The notes under the pieces are model-generated. The model was not told where the DNA came from, did no database searches, and was given only the letters and a program-made list of their open reading frames with translations. A DNA stretch of 64,000 nt from Geodermatophilus normandii (GTDB lineage: Bacteria > Actinomycetota > Actinomycetes > Mycobacteriales > Geodermatophilaceae). Position numbers and translations under genes: made by a program. Shown here one piece after another: positions 1 through 7,624 of the stretch. The stretch's first letter is position 1. Each line of letters starts with the position of its first letter. The stretch covers positions 1,880,001-1,944,000 of the forward strand of contig NZ_QGTX01000001.1 in the NCBI RefSeq assembly GCF_003182485.1, written 5' to 3'.

Positions 1-38
1 GCCGACTGACCGCTCCGTGCGACGAGCCCCGCAGGGGG

Positions 39-1985
39 TCAGGCGTCGGCGGGGTCCATCAGCACCACCGCGCCGCCCCGCTCGCCGGGCACGTGCTGGA
101 AGGCGCTGACGGTCACACGGACGCGCACCCGGCGGCCGCGCCGGTTGACCGCGTCCAGCTCGAGCGTCTCGTGCGGCTCCCCCTCCCCGGCGACCTGGCG
201 CCGCAGCAGCGGCTGGAGCTCGACGACCGGGAGGCCGATGTCGAGGCTCAGGAGGAACTGCCCACGGGCCTCGTCGGACCGGATGCCCCAGAGGTCCTCA
301 GCTGCGTCGTTCCAGGCGAGGACCCGCATCTCGGGATCCACGACCACGACGCCGACGCGGAAGCTGCCGAGCACACCGGCCATGAACCGGTTGAGGGCGC
401 CGACCTCGTCGGTGGTGGTGCGCAGCTCCTCGTTGGTGGAGTGGAGCTCGTCGTTCATCGACTGGAGCTCCTCGTTCATCGTCTCCAGTTCCTCGTTGGT
501 CGACTGGAGCTCCTCGTTCGTCGTCTCCAGTTCCTCGACCGTCGACTGGAGCTCCTCGTTGGTGGTCTCCAGTTCCTCGTTGGTGGACTGCAGTTCCTCG
601 TAGGCGGTCTCGAGTTGGCGGTTGGCGTACTCGAGCTCCTGGCGCAGCCGGCTGTACTGGGTGACGTCCTCGAAGGTGACCGTCGTCCCCAGGAAGGTGC
701 CGTCCTCGCGGTAGAGCGGGATCACCTGGACGTCGAAGACGTCGGGCTCCTGACCGGGCCGGCGGCGCTCGACCGCCCGGTTCTGTACCGGTGACCTGTT
801 GGCGTGCGCCTCGGTGAGCGCGGTCCGCAGCTCCACCGGCCGGTAGGAGACCTCCAGGTCCTGGATGGGCCGTCCGACGTCGCGGCCGTCGACCCCGAGC
901 AGCCGCTCGGCCTGCCGGTTCACCATGGCCAGGCGCCCGTCGGCATCGAGGGCGAGCTGGGCCGTCGGCGCGGCGAGCATCGCCTCCCGCCGCAGCCGGG
1001 ACAGCTCCCCCTCCCCGACCCCGAGACCTCCCCGCGGGATGGCGGGGGCGGTCCGCCGCTCGACCGCCGGCTGGGCGTCCCGCTTGCGGAAGAAGCGGCG
1101 GCTGAGGTCGACCGGGGCGAACAGCTGCCCGTGTGAGAGCAGCATCTCGGCCTTGCCGAGGAACAGCAGCCCCTCCGGGTTGAGCGCGAAGTGCAGCCGG
1201 CTCAGGATGCGGCTCTGCGTCTCGGCGTTGAAGTACATGAGGGTGTTGCGGCACAGGAGGAGGTCGACGTGTGAGATCGGCGCGTCCTGCACGAGGTCGT
1301 TGCGACCGAAGATCACCGACCGCCGCAGGTCCTTGCGGAACGCGAACCGCGAGCCGTCGGGCTGGAAGTACTCCTCGACCTGCGCCGCCGTCAGGCCGGC
1401 CAGCTCGCGTTCGGTGAAGACCGCCAGCCGGGCCTGCGCCAGCGCTTCCTCGTCGACGTCGGTCGCATAGATCTTCACGCGCTGCCGGAACTGCTCGGCG
1501 CCGAGCGCCTCGGCCAGCAGGATGGCGAGGCTGTAGGCCTCCTGTCCTGACGCCGATCCGGCACTCCAGACCCGGATGGTGGGCCCGGCCGCCGCGATGA
1601 GCGGTGGCAGCAGCCGCTCCCGCAGGTGCTCCCAGGCGGGCCGGTCGCGGAAGAAGCTCGTCACGTTGATCAGGACGGTGTTGAACAGCGGGGTGAACTC
1701 GTCGGGGTGCACCTCGAGGTAGTCCTGGTAGTCGGCCGTGGACGCCATGCCGACCTCCGCCATCCGGCGTCGCACCCGTCGCATGAGGCTGGGCCGCTTG
1801 TAGCCCGTGAAGTCGAAGCCGCGGCGCTCGCGGAGGAAGACCAGGAGCGACTCGAAGGCCGGATCGGGCATCTCCGCTGCCCCGGTCACCTCCTCGGGCA
1901 CGTCCTCGTCGGCGGGGGCGGCGTCCGGGTCCTCGGCGTCGAGCGGCAGCCGGCTCTCCAGGGGGGCGTCGTCCTGCGCGCTCAC
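39..1985 (-). CDS. cheR: CheR-type methyltransferase with two PAS domains and a coiled coil
   Basis: Predicted SAM-dependent glutamate methyltransferase of the CheR family; the protein it modifies is not known. Residues about 40-305 form the methyltransferase, with FDFTGYKRPSLMRRVRRR in the helical N-terminal part, NVTSFFRD, and a SAM loop SAGSASGQEAYS (the family form is SAGCATGEEAYS). A PAS domain follows (about 335-445), then a long coiled coil made of repeated NEELQST/NEELETT units (about 455-525), then a second PAS domain to the end. The GTG start lies 3 bases behind the stop of the CheB gene, so the pair is co-translated. CheR-PAS-coiled coil fusions are common in actinobacterial stress and light signalling. 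No CheA, CheW or receptor is nearby, so a motility role is unlikely (inference). Confidence 0.9.
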   Translation of the reverse strand: MSAQDDAPLESRLPLDAEDPDAAPADEDVPEEVTGAAEMPDPAFESLLVFLRERRGFDFTGYKRPSLMRRVRRRMAEVGMASTADYQDYLEVHPDEFTPLFNTVLINVTSFFRDRPAWEHLRERLLPPLIAAAGPTIRVWSAGSASGQEAYSLAILLAEALGAEQFRQRVKIYATDVDEEALAQARLAVFTERELAGLTAAQVEEYFQPDGSRFAFRKDLRRSVIFGRNDLVQDAPISHVDLLLCRNTLMYFNAETQSRILSRLHFALNPEGLLFLGKAEMLLSHGQLFAPVDLSRRFFRKRDAQPAVERRTAPAIPRGGLGVGEGELSRLRREAMLAAPTAQLALDADGRLAMVNRQAERLLGVDGRDVGRPIQDLEVSYRPVELRTALTEAHANRSPVQNRAVERRRPGQEPDVFDVQVIPLYREDGTFLGTTVTFEDVTQYSRLRQELEYANRQLETAYEELQSTNEELETTNEELQSTVEELETTNEELQSTNEELETMNEELQSMNDELHSTNEELRTTTDEVGALNRFMAGVLGSFRVGVVVVDPEMRVLAWNDAAEDLWGIRSDEARGQFLLSLDIGLPVVELQPLLRRQVAGEGEPHETLELDAVNRRGRRVRVRVTVSAFQHVPGERGGAVVLMDPADA

Positions 1986-1988
1986 CGA

Positions 1989-3020
1989 TCAGGCTCCCTG
2001 TGCGTCGCCGGGGAGCCCCTCACCGTTGAGCTCGCCCTGCTCCAGCAGCCGGCGCAACAGCCCGGCCGCGTGCAGCGCCTCGTCGTGCCGCTGGCGGAAG
2101 GCCTGCGCGCTGATGAGGTGACCGCGCTGTTCCGCGCGCTCCCCCATGCGCAGGCTGAGCGTGGCGCGCTCCTCCAACCCGCGCAGGGCCATCCACAGCG
2201 CGCTCTCCAGCGCCTGCGACTGCTCGACCGCGAGCGCCTCGGGCGACCACGCGTGTCCGACGCGGCAGCGGTACCGCTCCATCCCGCCCTCGGTGATCGA
2301 GAACAGGGCTCCGTGGCAGGTGGGGCAGCCGAACCCGGACGGCCTGCCGGGCCGGTCGTCGGCGTCGAGCGCTTCGCGGTCCAGGTGGGCCATCGCCGTC
2401 TCCGTGTCCATCAGCTCGCTGGGCGGGGGTTCGTCCACCTGGCCGACGTCCTCGGCCAGCAGCTCCGCCAGCAGAGGCCCCATCTTCTCCACCGGTACCA
2501 CGTGGTCCGCGCCCGCGATCTCGACGGCGTGCTGCGGCATGCCGGGGTAGAGGGCCTCGTCGGGGTCCTGCGCCACGCCGATCCCGCCCCGCGCCCGGAC
2601 GGCGATCATCCCCGCGGTGCCGTCGTCCAGCGCGCCGGAGAGCACCACGGCGATCACCCGGCGACCGGCTGCGCGGGCCGCCGAGCGGAAGAGGACGTCG
2701 ACGGCCGGTCGGTGGCCGTTCTCGCGCGGCCCCCGGGACAGCAGGACGTGACCATCGCTCACCATCAGGTGCCGGTCGGGGCTGGCCACCAACACCGTCC
2801 CCGGCTGCAGCGGGTCACCGTCCACCGCGGGCCGGACGGGGAGAGCGCAGACCCGGTCCAGGATCGCCGGGAGTGCGCTGCGGGCGTTGGTGGGAAGGTG
2901 CAGGACGACCAGGACGGCGGCCGGGAGGTCGGGCGGGAAGCTGCCGAGCATCTGGCGCAGTGACTCCACCCCGCCCGCCGAGGCGCCGACCACGACCAGG
3001 TCCCTGCGCGCGACGGTCAC
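1989..3020 (-). CDS. cheB: CheB-type methylesterase without receiver domain, with C-terminal Cys motif
   Basis: Predicted protein-glutamate methylesterase/deamidase, 343 residues. The catalytic domain starts at once: VVGASAGGVES carries the Ser, VVLHLP the His, and LSGALDDGTAG the Asp of the CheB triad. The usual N-terminal response-regulator domain is absent, so control by CheA phosphorylation is not expected. After about residue 200 comes a Cys-containing segment (FGCPTCHGAL, then YRCRVGHAWSP) and a helical tail, a layout seen in stand-alone CheB proteins. I chose the GTG at 3020 because GGGAGGAG lies 6 bases upstream and the catalytic core follows immediately; the frame stays open to 3137. 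It is the first gene of a two-gene unit with the CheR-PAS gene. Confidence 0.9.
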   Translation of the reverse strand: MTVARRDLVVVGASAGGVESLRQMLGSFPPDLPAAVLVVLHLPTNARSALPAILDRVCALPVRPAVDGDPLQPGTVLVASPDRHLMVSDGHVLLSRGPRENGHRPAVDVLFRSAARAAGRRVIAVVLSGALDDGTAGMIAVRARGGIGVAQDPDEALYPGMPQHAVEIAGADHVVPVEKMGPLLAELLAEDVGQVDEPPPSELMDTETAMAHLDREALDADDRPGRPSGFGCPTCHGALFSITEGGMERYRCRVGHAWSPEALAVEQSQALESALWMALRGLEERATLSLRMGERAEQRGHLISAQAFRQRHDEALHAAGLLRRLLEQGELNGEGLPGDAQGA

Positions 3021-3205
3021 GGCACTCCTCCCCTCACCTCGGTGCGCTCCAGCCGGGGCACCAGCAAGGCGTGCAGGAACCGTAGCCCCGCACGGCCCGC
3101 GCGGGGCGGTCACCCCGTCCCCGACCGGCGCCGACACGCCGATCGGTGTCGACCTCGTCGCGGGTCGGAGCTCCGGCCCGGGCAGCCCGCTCGGTCAGCG
3201 GGGAC

Positions 3206-3225
3206 ATCCGGACACGTGTCCGGAT
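3206..3225. promoter_or_regulatory. 20-bp perfect palindrome upstream of cheB
   Basis: ATCCGGACACGTGTCCGGAT reads the same on both strands with no spacer. It lies about 185 bp upstream of the cheB start. No T-run or loop follows, so it looks more like a protein-binding operator than a terminator. The regulator is unknown. Confidence 0.5.
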
Positions 3226-3244
3226 CGGTTCCCGGGTCCATCCC

Positions 3245-3602
3245 GTGGAGCCGACGCCCGACCTCCCCGCTGTGCGAGCGCCCGAGCCACCGGCACCGCC
3301 GCTCCTCCTGTCGATCGACCTCTCCGCCGGCACCGTCACCGTGCAGGGGGGAGCTCGAGCGCCTGGGCGTCTGCCGGCTGGACGAGGCCGTCGCGGCACC
3401 GACCCACTCGTGCTCGCCGCACTGGTCCATCGACGTCGCCGACGTCTCCTCCTGCGACGTCCAGGGGCGGCGGTGCCTGCTCGACGCCCGGCGACTCGCG
3501 GCCCGTCACTGCAGGCATCGTCACTGGGCGTCCCGGCGTGGCCCCTCCCACACCGCCCTCTGCTGGAGCGGCACCCTGGCCGACCTGTACGCCTCGGCGA
3601 GC
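3245..3602 (+). pseudogene. STAS-domain gene broken by a +1 frameshift
   Basis: The frame from GTG 3245 reads ...PPLLLSIDLSAGTVTVQG and then loses the pattern; the next frame continues GELERLGVCRLDEAV...WSIDVADVSSCDVQGRRCLLDARRLAARH...TALCWSGTLADL. Joined, this resembles a STAS (anti-anti-sigma type) domain, with IDVADVSSCDVQG in the place of the strand-loop that holds the regulatory Ser. The break falls in a run of six G at 3346-3351; removing one G restores one frame. There is no clear ribosome-binding site and the 3' end runs antisense into the gene at 3521-3808, so the locus looks decayed. A sequencing error in the G run is an alternative. The STAS assignment is by eye. Confidence 0.45.
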
Positions 3603-3808
3603 TCGTCCAGCTCCTCGTTGAGTGTGTGCGCCAGGACGTTGTACTCACCGGGCGGGAGGTCGAGGAAGCCGTGGATCTGCGCCGCCACCGACACCTCGTC
3701 GGCCTGTCCGCCGAGCGCCAGGTAGCGGAGCCACACGTCGTGGGTCGACAGACCGAGGAGACCGAAGGCGATCTGCAGAGGTGAGGCTGCACCCGGCACC
3801 TGGGTCAT
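3521..3808 (-). CDS. Conserved-looking small protein of unknown function (95 aa)
   Basis: I do not recognise a family. The 95-residue product has no membrane segment or signal peptide and reads as a soluble helical protein: a hydrophobic start (LQIAFGLLGLSTHDVWLRYLALGG), then VAAQIHGFLDLPPGEYNVLAHTLNEELDEL and a basic tail. The frame stays open far upstream, but the ATG at 3808 has GGGGAG 3 bases before it and the protein-like composition begins there. It is divergent from the CheB/Crp pair at 3987. The position among CheB, CheR and STAS genes suggests a part in the same signalling block, but that is guilt by association only. Confidence 0.65.
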   Translation of the reverse strand: MTQVPGAASPLQIAFGLLGLSTHDVWLRYLALGGQADEVSVAAQIHGFLDLPPGEYNVLAHTLNEELDELAEAYRSARVPLQQRAVWEGPRRDAQ

Positions 3809-3951
3809 GGCTCCCCGTCTCCGCGGACCGCGGGGGCTGGAACCCGCCCGATCCCGGGATGGACCAGACAGCCCCGACGTGCCGCACAGGTTACTGCCCG
3901 GCAGCGGGATCGGCAGGCCGTCGAGCCGGTGGCCGACCCGTCGCGCGTCTC

Positions 3952-3967
3952 TGTCAGGTGTCTGACA
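3952..3967. promoter_or_regulatory. Inverted repeat TGTCAG-GTGT-CTGACA before the CheB/Crp pair
   Basis: A perfect 6+6 bp inverted repeat with a 4-base spacer ends 19 bases before the GTG of the downstream CheB gene, and is followed by the small palindrome CCGTACGG. It is well placed for an operator, possibly of the Crp-like protein encoded by the second gene, but no binding data exist. Confidence 0.35.
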
Positions 3968-3986
3968 TTGGCGTACCGTACGGCGG

Positions 3987-4637
3987 GTGGAGCCGCAGTC
4001 GTCCGCCCTCCCCGACGGGTTCGACGTGGTCGTCGTCGCGGCGTCCGCCGGGGGTGTCCGAGCCCTCCAGGCGGTCGTTCCGGCGCTGCCGGCCGCGTTC
4101 CCCGCGCCGGTCCTCGTGGTGCAGCACCGGCGTCCTGCCACGCCGGACCTGCTGACCGCACTGCTCAGGGTGCGTTCCCGGCTCCCCGTGCGTCCCGCCA
4201 CGGACGGCGTGCTCCGGCCCGGCGTCACGGTGCTGCCCGCGCAGCAGTCCGCACGGTTGAGCGGCGACGGCACCGTGACGCTGGCGCCTGCCGCGCCGAA
4301 CCGCTCCACCGACGACCTGCTGGTCTCGGCGGCCGCCGCCTTCGGACCGCGGGTGCTCGCGGTGGTCCTGACCGGACGTCTGGACGACGGTGCCGCGGGG
4401 GTGCGGGCGGTGCGGCGAGCCGGCGGCCGCGTCCTGGTGCAGGATCCCGAGGAGGCGGAGTCCCCAGGGATGCCGAGCGCCGCGCTGGCCACCGGCTGCG
4501 TGGAACACGCCCTGCCGCTCTCCTGCATCGCCCCGGCGCTCGTCGCCTACACGATGGCGCCCGGTGCCGCCGAGCTGTTGGCCGTCCCGGTCGCGCCCTG
4601 GGCACGCCTCGGCGCCGTGAGCGGGGCCTCCGCATGA
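3987..4637 (+). CDS. Second stand-alone CheB methylesterase domain protein
   Basis: A 216-residue protein made almost only of a CheB catalytic domain. The triad positions are visible: VVVAASAGGVRAL (Ser), VLVVQHRR (His), and VVLTGRLDDGAAG (Asp). There is neither a receiver domain nor the Cys-rich tail of the CheB at 1989-3020, so the two are paralogues of different build. The GTG start follows a short divergent promoter region; the stop overlaps the start of the Crp-family gene (ATGA), so the two are translationally coupled. Its likely substrate is a methylated signalling protein, perhaps one modified by the CheR-PAS protein; this is inference. Confidence 0.82.
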   Translation: MEPQSSALPDGFDVVVVAASAGGVRALQAVVPALPAAFPAPVLVVQHRRPATPDLLTALLRVRSRLPVRPATDGVLRPGVTVLPAQQSARLSGDGTVTLAPAAPNRSTDDLLVSAAAAFGPRVLAVVLTGRLDDGAAGVRAVRRAGGRVLVQDPEEAESPGMPSAALATGCVEHALPLSCIAPALVAYTMAPGAAELLAVPVAPWARLGAVSGASA

Positions 4638-5437
4638 CGACAGGACCCGGAGGAGCGCCCGTGGACGCCGATCACGGGAGAGCACCGGACGGGGACGGCC
4701 GCCGCACCGCCGCACCGACCGCGCCCTCCGCTCCGGACTCCCGGCGCAACCTCCTCCTGGCAGGCCTGCCGGACGCCGAACTGCAGCGGCTGCTGCCCGA
4801 GCTCGAGCTGGTGGACCTCGCGCTCCACGACCAGGTGCTGACCCGGGATGAACCCATCAAGGACCTGCACTTCCCACTGGACTGCGTTCTGTCCCTCATG
4901 GCCTCGGCCGGGGGAGGAGACCAGGTCGAGGTCGCCACCATCGGCTACGAGGGGATGTCGGGTCTCCCCGTCTTCCTCGGCGTGGCCACCGGTCCGAACG
5001 ACGCCTTCTGTCAGGTCCCGGGGCGGGCGTTGCGGCTCTCGGCTGCCGGGCTCCGCCGCTTCCTGGCGTCCGACGGCGCGTTGCACCAGTCGTTGCACCG
5101 TTACACGCAGGCGACGATGGTCCTGCTGGCCCAGAACGTCGCCTGCAACCGCGCGCACAGGACCGAGGAGCGCTGCGCGCGGTGGCTCCTGCAGACCCGT
5201 GACCGGGTCGGCGCCGACCAGTTCCCCCTGACCCAGGAGTTCCTCGCGCAGATGCTCGGCGTCCGCCGGGGGACCGTCTCCCTGACCGCGAGCGTCCTGC
5301 AGGCAGCCGGCACGATCCGGTACACCCGCGGGGTCATCACCGTCCTCGACGCCGACGCACTCCACCGAGCCGCGTGCGCCTGCTACGACATCGTCCAGGA
5401 ACAGTTCCAGCGCCTGACCAGGGCGCCGGCCACCTGA
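4634..5437 (+). CDS. Crp/Fnr-family transcriptional regulator
   Basis: A 267-residue regulator. After a disordered N-terminal stretch (about 30 residues) comes a cyclic-nucleotide-binding type beta-roll (about 35-165, containing FPLDCVLSLMASAGGGDQVE and ATIGYEGMSGLPVFLG). A C-terminal Crp-type helix-turn-helix follows (FPLTQEFLAQMLGVRRGTVS, about 195-240). The canonical cAMP-contact sequence is not evident, so the ligand is unknown. I chose ATG 4634, which overlaps the preceding CheB stop by four bases, because the beta-roll needs no more upstream sequence. Coupling to CheB suggests that the regulator and the esterase serve one pathway. Confidence 0.85.
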   Translation: MTTGPGGAPVDADHGRAPDGDGRRTAAPTAPSAPDSRRNLLLAGLPDAELQRLLPELELVDLALHDQVLTRDEPIKDLHFPLDCVLSLMASAGGGDQVEVATIGYEGMSGLPVFLGVATGPNDAFCQVPGRALRLSAAGLRRFLASDGALHQSLHRYTQATMVLLAQNVACNRAHRTEERCARWLLQTRDRVGADQFPLTQEFLAQMLGVRRGTVSLTASVLQAAGTIRYTRGVITVLDADALHRAACACYDIVQEQFQRLTRAPAT

Positions 5438-6160
5438 TGCCCGAGTGCGGCAAGCGGCCCCACGAGTCCTCCGGGATCCGGCTGCCCGCCCACGAGAGGG
5501 TCCCCCGTCGCGTCAGGGGACGGCTCACCCACCGAGCACGTGCCCGCAGGTCGAGGGCGGGACCGCACCCCTCCCTCGCTCCGCCACCCTTCGGCCGGCC
5601 GGCCGGCACCTGAGCACCCCTCGGGAACCGTCCATCCACGGCGCACACACCTCGTGCACCAGCGGCGCGGGAGTTCGTCGGACCAGTCGCGTGGCGATGC
5701 GGGCCCGTGGGTCCGAGTCGGCCGGACAGGCGCGGGGGCGGTCCTGTGGCGAGCCGTCAAGGGCATGACCGGTAGCCGCGCAGTGGGCTCGAACCCGTTG
5801 TCCGGGCGAGGGTGGGCAGAGGAGGACCCGGCGCCTCTGCCGGTCGTGCCGGGTCCGGCCGACCAGGCACCTGCTGCCTCGCCGTCGTGGCGTCGGAGCG
5901 GACGCCTGACGGGCGTGGCGGAGCACTCTCCCTGCCGGGCGGTCACGTCTGGGCGATGCGCGCAACCGAGATCGACGATCACGACGTCGCGCCACCCGAC
6001 CGCCGCCGTGCCGCCTCGACTGGGGAGGCCTCCGCGCACGGGGACGGACCGCACGCGGGCCGCAGCCGCCGGGCTGATGGCGGCCACGACTCGCGCTCCT
6101 GCGGACCCTCTGCGGATCGAGCGGGACCAGCGCGCCGCTGACCTGGGGATGGGCGTCAGC
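5438..6160. other. Gene-poor 720-bp stretch
   Basis: No frame here reads like a protein: the long open frames are rich in Arg, Pro and Ser with no domain pattern and no ribosome-binding site. Two weak hairpins are visible: GTCCCC/GGGGAC at 5500-5521, a possible terminator for the Crp-family gene, and GGCAGAGG/CCTCTGCC at 5815-5841. Near 5787-5798 the strand carries GGGCTCGAACCC, which resembles a tRNA T-loop in reverse, but no tRNA fold can be built around it. Confidence 0.6.
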
Positions 6161-6652
6161 TCAGCGGTAGTTGTCGAACTGCAGGGCGACGTCGAGGTCC
6201 TGGGCCCGCAGCAGCTGCTGGACGGCCTGCAGGTCGTCGCGCTTCTTGCCGCTCACCCGGAGCTGGTCGCCCTGGATCTGCGCCTGGACGCCCTTGGGAC
6301 CCTCGTCGCGGATGATCTTCGCGATCTTCCTGGCCACGTCGGACTCGATGCCCTGCTTGATCCGCGCCGAGAGCTTGTAGGCCTTGCCCGAGGCCTGCGG
6401 CTCGTCGGCGTCGAGGGCCTTGAGCGAGATCCCGCGCTTGACCAGCTTGTCCTTGAAGACGTCGAGGGCGGCGGTGACCCGCTCCTCGGTGTCGGCCTGC
6501 AGGAGGACGCCGTCCTCGCCGGCCCAGGTGATGCTCGCGTTGGTCCCGCGGAAGTCGAAGCGCTGCGAGAGCTCCTTGCCCGCCTGGTTCAGCGCGTTGT
6601 CGATCTCCTGTCGGTCGACCTTGCTCACGACGTCGAAGGACGAGTCGGCCAT
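6161..6652 (-). CDS. YajQ-family nucleotide-binding protein
   Basis: A 163-residue cytoplasmic protein that matches the YajQ (UPF0234) family over its full length: [19 protein letters not shown] at the N terminus, [32 protein letters not shown] and [30 protein letters not shown]. Each half is an RRM-like alpha/beta fold. Members bind nucleotides, and some bind cyclic di-GMP and act as its effector; whether this one does cannot be told from sequence. The ATG at 6652 has a strong GGAGGAGGAG site. It stands alone on the minus strand, divergent from tRNA-Tyr. A cyclic di-GMP-type enzyme is encoded nearby at 7863-10442. Confidence 0.93.
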   Translation of the reverse strand: MADSSFDVVSKVDRQEIDNALNQAGKELSQRFDFRGTNASITWAGEDGVLLQADTEERVTAALDVFKDKLVKRGISLKALDADEPQASGKAYKLSARIKQGIESDVARKIAKIIRDEGPKGVQAQIQGDQLRVSGKKRDDLQAVQQLLRAQDLDVALQFDNYR

Positions 6653-6741
6653 GTCTGCTCCTCCTCCCGCGCGGGGAACCCGCCGCGGGACCCGTCGGGC
6701 CGTCGCCGGCCCGTCTTGTACCCTTCTCCCCGTGGCACCAC

Positions 6742-6823
6742 GGCGGGTTGCCCGAGTGGCCAATGGGAGCGGACTGTAAATCCGTCGGCTTAGCCTACGA
6801 AGGTTCGAATCCTTCACCCGCCA
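6742..6823 (+). tRNA. tRNA-Tyr (anticodon GTA)
   Basis: An 82-base class II tRNA. The acceptor GGCGGGT pairs with ACCCGCC, the anticodon loop is CTGTAAA, the long variable arm is typical of bacterial tRNA-Tyr, and the T-stem is GAAGG/CCTTC. The CCA end is not encoded. A TACCCT -10-like box lies about 25 bases upstream. Confidence 0.95.
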
Positions 6824-6833
6824 CACCCACGGC

Positions 6834-6865
6834 AGCGGCCCCCGACCGGCAGGTCGGGGGCCGCT
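6834..6865 (+). terminator. Terminator after tRNA-Tyr
   Basis: A perfect 14-bp stem, AGCGGCCCCCGACC with GGTCGGGGGCCGCT, and a 4-base loop, starting 11 bases after the tRNA. It also sits downstream of the TadG-like gene on the other strand and could serve both directions. Confidence 0.8.
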
Positions 6866-6905
6866 CTGCGCTCGGGGACGCGGCCCGACGTCGGCGTCCG
6901 GGGCC

Positions 6906-7319
6906 TCAGCCCAGCGTCGGCGCCCGCGCGCCGGCCACCGCGGTGACCTCCAGGGGCCGGCCGCCCAGGAACAGCCAGCCGAAGGCGATCTCCACCGACC
7001 GCGAGCAGCGCACCGTCACCTCCGTGCCGTCGGTCTCCGCCGTCCAGGCGTCCAGGGGCGTCACGCCGTCGGCGAGGGAGTCGGCGACGGCGGCCCGGGC
7101 CGTCTCGGTGGTCAGCGGGAGGGCCGCGCCCACGCCGGTGGCGTAGACCCGTCCCTCGTCGGTCCGGTTGGCCGCGGCCAGGGCGGCGCCGTCGCACACC
7201 GCCTGCAGGTCCTGCTGCTCCAGGAAGGCGTCGGACGCGGCGACGGCACCCAGGGCCATGGTCGCCGCGACCAGCCAGCAGACGAGGACGAATGGCAGCG
7301 CCGAGCCACGCTCCCGCAC
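6906..7319 (-). CDS. TadG-like (Flp pilus type) single-pass membrane protein
   Basis: A 137-residue protein with the TadE/TadG-type N terminus: basic RERGSALPF, then a hydrophobic segment ([19 protein letters not shown]), then [20 protein letters not shown], the motif of TadG-like proteins that enter the membrane with the C-terminal part outside. The rest is an extracellular domain of about 95 residues without a recognised fold. I chose GTG 7319, which has CGGAGG 5 bases upstream; GTG 7340 and an upstream ATG are possible alternatives. No other tad genes are in the window, so it is an isolated member here and may have a job unrelated to pili. Confidence 0.65.
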   Translation of the reverse strand: MRERGSALPFVLVCWLVAATMALGAVAASDAFLEQQDLQAVCDGAALAAANRTDEGRVYATGVGAALPLTTETARAAVADSLADGVTPLDAWTAETDGTEVTVRCSRSVEIAFGWLFLGGRPLEVTAVAGARAPTLG

Positions 7320-7624
7320 CGCTGCCTCCGCACCCCGCACGGCGCGCAGCGTAGGGAGCGGCGCGCGGCCGCGGACCACGGTCCACAGGATCGGTCGACC
7401 CCACCCGCCCCAGGTGTCACCCGTGGCGGTGACAACTGGCTGACCATCCGCCACTCAGCGTGAGGACATGACGGGTCGTCACCCCATCGTGATCCTGCGT
7501 GCTTGCCTCGCCAGGGTGAGGGCAAGAGGGTTCCGGGCGCGGTCCGTATCCGAACGACGCTCTGCCCCCGCGCCTGGGTGACAGCCGCACTCGAGAGCTG
7601 TCCATTCATGCCTGAGGAGGCGTC
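7320..7624. other. Intergenic region between the TadG-like gene and the RGNRWS micro-gene
   Basis: The stretch holds the divergent promoters of the two neighbours. Visible structure: the inverted repeat GTCACC-N6-GGTGAC at 7416-7433 and an imperfect hairpin CTTGCCTC/GAGGGCAAG at about 7502-7526. No known riboswitch pattern was recognised. A ribosome-binding site GAGGAGG at 7614-7620 belongs to the gene at 7625. Confidence 0.5.

Noticed and set aside
3034..3792. Minus-strand frame between cheB and the 95-residue gene as a real gene
   Set aside because: Arg/Ser/Pro-rich, no family pattern; the plus-strand STAS remnant explains the region better.
5771..5815. tRNA-like T-loop (GGGTTCGAGCCC on the minus strand)
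   Set aside because: No acceptor, D or anticodon stem can be formed around it and the T-stem itself is imperfect; most likely chance or a very old remnant.
5540..6793. A long plus-strand open frame in the gene-poor stretch that runs over the YajQ gene
   Set aside because: The first part is Arg/Pro/Ser-rich with no pattern and the second part is antisense to yajQ; nothing supports a protein.
7440..7624. Riboswitch upstream of the micro-gene
   Set aside because: The region forms an imperfect hairpin, but I could not match it to a cyclic di-GMP, cobalamin or other known riboswitch pattern.
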